The notes beneath the pieces were generated by a model. That model saw nothing but the letters and a program-made list of their open reading frames with translations. It was not told where the DNA came from and searched no databases. From assembly GCA_019508105.1 (NCBI GenBank), contig JAEKMB010000282.1, positions 1 through 6,324 on the forward strand: a stretch of 6,324 bases of DNA, given 5' to 3'. Position numbers and translations under genes: made by a program. The first letter of the stretch is position 1. Each line of letters begins with the position of its first letter. Shown one piece after another: positions 5,873-6,324 of this stretch. The stretch comes from Alphaproteobacteria bacterium. GTDB lineage: Bacteria; Pseudomonadota; Alphaproteobacteria; Micropepsales; Micropepsaceae.

Positions 5873-6324
5873 TAGTAGCGGTAGGTATCGGGCTTATACG
5901 GACCCTGTTGCGGGATGGTGATGTAGTCGGACTGCTTCCTGGTCAGCTCGGTCAGTTGGGCGCCGACCTTGCCCAGATGCAGGCGGGCGACTTTCTCGTC
6001 CAGCACCTTGGGAAGGACATAGACCTTCTTCTCGTACTTGCCGGTGTTCTGCCACAGCTCGATCTGCGCCAGGGTCTGGTTGGTGAAGCTGGCGCTCATC
6101 ACAAAGCTGGGATGGCCCATGGCGTTGCCCAGATTCACCAGGCGGCCTTCGGACAGCATGATGATGCGCTTGCCATCGGGAAATTCGATCTCATCCACCT
6201 GCGGCTTGATGTTGTGCCACTTGAAATTCTTGGTGGCGGCGATCTGGATCTCGCTGTCGAAGTGGCCGATGTTGCAGACAATGGCGCGGTCCTTCATGGC
6301 CCGCATATGGTCCAGGGTGATCAC
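5872..6324 (-). CDS. ahcY: S-adenosylhomocysteine hydrolase (adenosylhomocysteinase), C-terminal 150 residues
   Basis: The frame is open to the right edge, so the start lies outside; full-length enzymes have about 430-475 residues. The fragment shows the NAD-domain signature [10 protein letters not shown] (residues 17-26 of the fragment), the conserved stretch [27 protein letters not shown], and the C-terminal tail K144-P-D-T-Y148-R-Y150. In this family the tail's Lys and Tyr reach into the NAD site of a neighbouring subunit of the tetramer. The enzyme reversibly splits S-adenosylhomocysteine to adenosine and homocysteine in the cytoplasm, relieving product inhibition of methyltransferases. 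The first codon in the window (GTG) encodes an internal Val of the [12 protein letters not shown] motif, not a start. The stop is TAA at 5874-5872, followed by an intrinsic terminator. Confidence 0.97.
   Translation of the reverse strand: MITLDHMRAMKDRAIVCNIGHFDSEIQIAATKNFKWHNIKPQVDEIEFPDGKRIIMLSEGRLVNLGNAMGHPSFVMSASFTNQTLAQIELWQNTGKYEKKVYVLPKVLDEKVARLHLGKVGAQLTELTRKQSDYITIPQQGPYKPDTYRY

Overview
The window is a GC-rich chromosomal segment of an alphaproteobacterium. Evidence for this is a DivL-type pseudokinase (tyrosine at the phosphoacceptor position), the gene order ahcY - divL - tsaE - amgK on one strand, which I recall as a common alphaproteobacterial arrangement, and CcrM/CtrA-type sites upstream of divL. 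I cannot fix the order or genus from sequence alone.

Layout, left to right. Positions 1-765 (minus) hold the N-terminal three quarters of an AmgK-type amino-sugar kinase, which runs off the left edge. It overlaps by 8 bases a TsaE gene (758-1190, minus), the ATPase of tRNA t6A synthesis. This tsaE copy is broken by a short out-of-frame deletion that removes the conserved HxDLYR segment. A plus-strand island follows: an FAD-dependent ferredoxin reductase (1290-2498), a translationally coupled putidaredoxin/adrenodoxin-type [2Fe-2S] ferredoxin (2498-2833), and a small exported protein of unknown role (2905-3153). DivL (3157-5598, minus) ends 3 bases from the small gene. A 222-base intergenic region (5599-5820) carries a dense cluster of GANTC methylation sites, a near-consensus CtrA box and a DnaA-box-like 9-mer. 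Then come a strong intrinsic terminator (minus strand) and the last 150 codons of ahcY, S-adenosylhomocysteine hydrolase, which runs off the right edge.

Functionally, the minus-strand genes are housekeeping and cell-cycle genes: methyl-cycle detoxification (ahcY), control of the CckA-CtrA pathway (divL), tRNA modification (tsaE) and peptidoglycan sugar salvage (amgK). The plus-strand pair is an electron-transfer module, NAD(P)H to FAD reductase to [2Fe-2S] ferredoxin; its terminal acceptor, perhaps a P450 or other oxygenase, is not in the window. I see no mobile element, CRISPR array, rRNA or tRNA. The points most worth a second look are the divL control region, the broken tsaE, and the oppositely oriented redox island between divL and tsaE.
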